Positions 14,607 to 15,570 of a DNA stretch of 15,570 nt are shown piece by piece. Made by a program: the position numbers and the translations under genes. Each line of letters starts with the position of its first letter. The first letter of the stretch is position 1. Origin of the DNA: JADJNW01 sp046314415 (GTDB lineage: Bacteria > Bacteroidota > Bacteroidia > Chitinophagales > Saprospiraceae); assembly GCA_046314415.1 (NCBI GenBank), contig JBKBWT010000137.1, positions 1 to 15,570 on the forward strand, given 5' to 3'. The notes beneath the pieces were generated by a model. That model was not told the origin of the DNA and ran no database searches. It saw only the letters and a list, made by a program, of their open reading frames with translations.

Positions 14607-14894
14607 TCAATCTACCACCCTACATTTACTGCCATCGTATGGATTATATTTAATATTAATCTTCTTTCCCATCTTAAAATCCCTTGCAACCTGCCATGGT
14701 GCTACGCACACACATATCTGATGCTCCGCATTAACATACTCTACCCTTATGGATTTAGAGGTACGTATATAAATAATTCTCCCTTCTGCCCGTATGCCAT
14801 GATAATCAATCAAATACCTATTTACGCCGCCATAAATAAAAATGCATATTCCTATTCCAATGATTATTTTATTTCCTTTACTCAATTTTTTCAT
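14607..14894 (-). CDS. Small membrane-anchored hypothetical protein, 95 residues
   Basis: The frame extends upstream to 14936, but the ATG at 14894 is preferred because a Shine-Dalgarno-like aaaggtga lies 6 nt upstream of it and the upstream extension would need a GTG inside repeat sequence. The product has one hydrophobic segment at about residues 8-24 (NKIIIGIGICIFIYGGV), then a beta-rich tail (RAEGRIIYIRTSKSIRVEYV, KMGKKINIKYNPYDGSKCRV). This layout resembles DUF3592-like small membrane proteins, but the match is weak. It is bounded by hairpin repeat D after its stop and by the degenerate copy E upstream. Function unknown. Confidence 0.6.
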   Translation of the reverse strand: MKKLSKGNKIIIGIGICIFIYGGVNRYLIDYHGIRAEGRIIYIRTSKSIRVEYVNAEHQICVCVAPWQVARDFKMGKKINIKYNPYDGSKCRVVD

Positions 14895-14933
14895 AAAGCT
14901 CACCTTTAGTTTAGTCCCAGTCTCCTCGCCTTT

Positions 14934-14957
14934 CACCGCACCTGCGTCCGGTGCTTG
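14934..14957 (-). repeat. Degenerate hairpin repeat copy E
   Basis: caccgcacctgcgtccggtg keeps the right half of the repeat (tgcgtccggtg) but lost the left ccggac arm; caccg (14934-14938) and cggtg (14949-14953) can still pair. It marks the outer edge of the repeat-bounded gene set and abuts the next inverted repeat. Confidence 0.6.
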
Positions 14958-15050
14958 TCTGAACCGTGATTTTTTTGATGCTTATGATGACTATGATTGC
15001 TCCGTGCACCATCCCGCCCATCAAAAAAATCATAACCATCCTGGTTCAGA
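14958..15050. repeat. Long imperfect inverted repeat
   Basis: The left arm tctgaacc plus tgatttttttgatg (14958-14980) pairs with the right arm catcaaaaaaatca plus ggttcaga (15019-15050); the right arm carries about nine extra bases between the two paired blocks. The 38-nt centre holds gatgattatg-like words. Open frames across it are translations of the repeat, not genes. I recall similar gaacc...gattttttgatg elements dispersed in Bacteroidota. Confidence 0.7.
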
Positions 15051-15060
15051 TAAAAGTGGC

Positions 15061-15291
15061 ACCCTTGCAGGGTTTCCCCACCTATCATTACGGCATTTGC
15101 TATAATTCGGACAACCCTACGGGTTTTCGGGCGCAGCTTTTGATTGAATAGGTTATCCAATTTTTAATCTTTATTCACCCAAAGCCCCAGTCCCAAAGGG
15201 ATTCCTATGGAACGGGGCGATATAATTATCCCAAAGGGATGGCGATGCCATAGCAAAACAAGCATTCCATTTTATGAAACCCCAGCGGGGT
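15061..15291. repeat. Cluster of six short palindromes with three-base loops, gene-free
   Basis: Stem-loops with three-base loops are at 15061-15073 (accct-tgc-agggt), 15113-15125 (aaccc-tac-gggtt), 15191-15201 (tccc-aaa-ggga), 15228-15240 (atccc-aaa-gggat), 15239-15251 (atggc-gat-gccat) and 15279-15291 (acccc-agc-ggggt). No supported gene is present here; open frames in this stretch follow repeat sequence on both strands and show no family features. Confidence 0.75.
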
Positions 15292-15320
15292 GACACCTCC
15301 CGGCTCGCGCCTGTTCCGTT

Positions 15321-15381
15321 GTACGGGCGAGCTTTAGTCGCCCCCCTACTTCTTACATCGGCGGCTAAAGCACGCCGGTAC
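15321..15381. repeat. Inverted repeat with 22-nt arms
   Basis: The left arm 15321-15342 and right arm 15360-15381 (reverse complement) match at 19 of 22 positions, with 17 nt between. The left arm also holds its own hairpin, gggcga/tcgccc (15325-15343, loop gctttag). Downstream to 15488 nothing coding is seen; a perfect 12-nt palindrome, gtaaaattttac, lies at 15431-15442. Confidence 0.7.
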
Positions 15382-15480
15382 ATTTTTGCCAACATTTTAG
15401 GTTGCGAGATCAAATTTTTAGCCTCGAAGGGTAAAATTTTACGTTCCAAACCTCAGTACAGTGACAAAAGTGCAAAAGAG

Positions 15481-15525
15481 AAAAAAAAGCCATAGCTTAG
15501 AGATTAGCAATGAATAAGCTATGGC
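15481..15525 (-). terminator. Intrinsic terminator for a minus-strand gene beyond the window
   Basis: gccatagctta (15489-15499) and taagctatggc (15515-15525) pair perfectly over 11 bp with a 15-nt loop. On the minus strand the stem is followed by eight Ts (complement of aaaaaaaa, 15481-15488). Its position implies a minus-strand gene ending close to 15530-15570. One frame of the last bases reads ACA GAA CTT CGT TAC CTT TAA, a possible C-terminus, but too little is present to call it. The opposite side also has an A/T run, so bidirectional action is possible. Confidence 0.75.
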
Positions 15526-15570
15526 AAAAAAAGAATTAAAAAGTTAGTTAAAGGTAACGAAGTTCTGTTA

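Noticed and set aside
14895..14936. GTG start giving a 109-residue form of the small membrane protein
   Set aside because: The ATG at 14894 has a Shine-Dalgarno-like sequence and puts the hydrophobic segment near the N-terminus; the GTG lies in repeat copy E.
13383..14957. Classical integron attC sites
   Set aside because: The repeats lack a GTTRRRY/RYYYAAC core pair and the usual two-arm attC layout, and no integrase gene is in the window. Only the cassette-like arrangement remains.
14842..15495. Open frames of 61-92 codons on both strands
   Set aside because: They translate the inverted repeats and stacked palindromes; presence in both strands at the same place is a result of palindromy.

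Overview
The window reads as a draft-assembly contig from a member of the Bacteroidota, most like the Saprospiria/Chitinophagia side of the phylum. The signs are a secreted protein ending in a type B type IX secretion (T9SS) sorting domain, two DUF6089-type outer-membrane proteins (one with thrombospondin type 3 repeats), a DUF3857 protein, weak or absent Shine-Dalgarno sites, a TAnnTTTG-type promoter box and a eukaryote-like class Ia ribonucleotide reductase. No genus can be named from sequence alone. Two runs of ten Ns interrupt genes, and both look like scaffolding joins rather than real frameshifts.

Left part (1-8478): a truncated DUF3857 protein, a large T9SS cell-surface protein and a family III CoA-transferase lie on the minus strand. 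They are divergent from a plus-strand pair: a bifunctional NAD(P)HX repair enzyme (nnr, split by a gap) and a CobB-type sirtuin. The sirtuin converges, with a 20-nt overlap, on two tandem minus-strand DUF6089 paralogues. This is ordinary core and envelope gene content, mixed with dispersed palindromes and low-complexity intergenic repeats.

Middle (8923-12404): nrdB then nrdA in the minus-strand transcription order encode the small (tyrosyl-radical) and large (catalytic) subunits of aerobic ribonucleotide reductase. The large subunit is interrupted by the second N gap, where about 20 residues are missing. A 19-bp-arm inverted repeat lies between the two genes.

Right part (12425-15570): an AT-rich accessory region. 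All its genes are on the minus strand: an abortive-infection-like protein (STM4504/CBY_0614-like N-terminus, HEPN-like C-terminus), a 32-residue very basic microprotein too short for normal gene calling, a lipoprotein, a 117-residue unknown and a 95-residue membrane-anchored unknown. Copies of one hairpin repeat (stem ccggac/gtccgg, three-base loop) lie in the same orientation just after each of the four small genes, with a degenerate copy beyond the last. One copy carries a compensatory base-pair change. This repeat-gene-repeat layout resembles a cassette array, but no integrase and no classical attC core is seen. Beyond it (14937-15570) is a gene-free block of stacked palindromes and inverted repeats, closed by an intrinsic terminator for a minus-strand gene outside the window.
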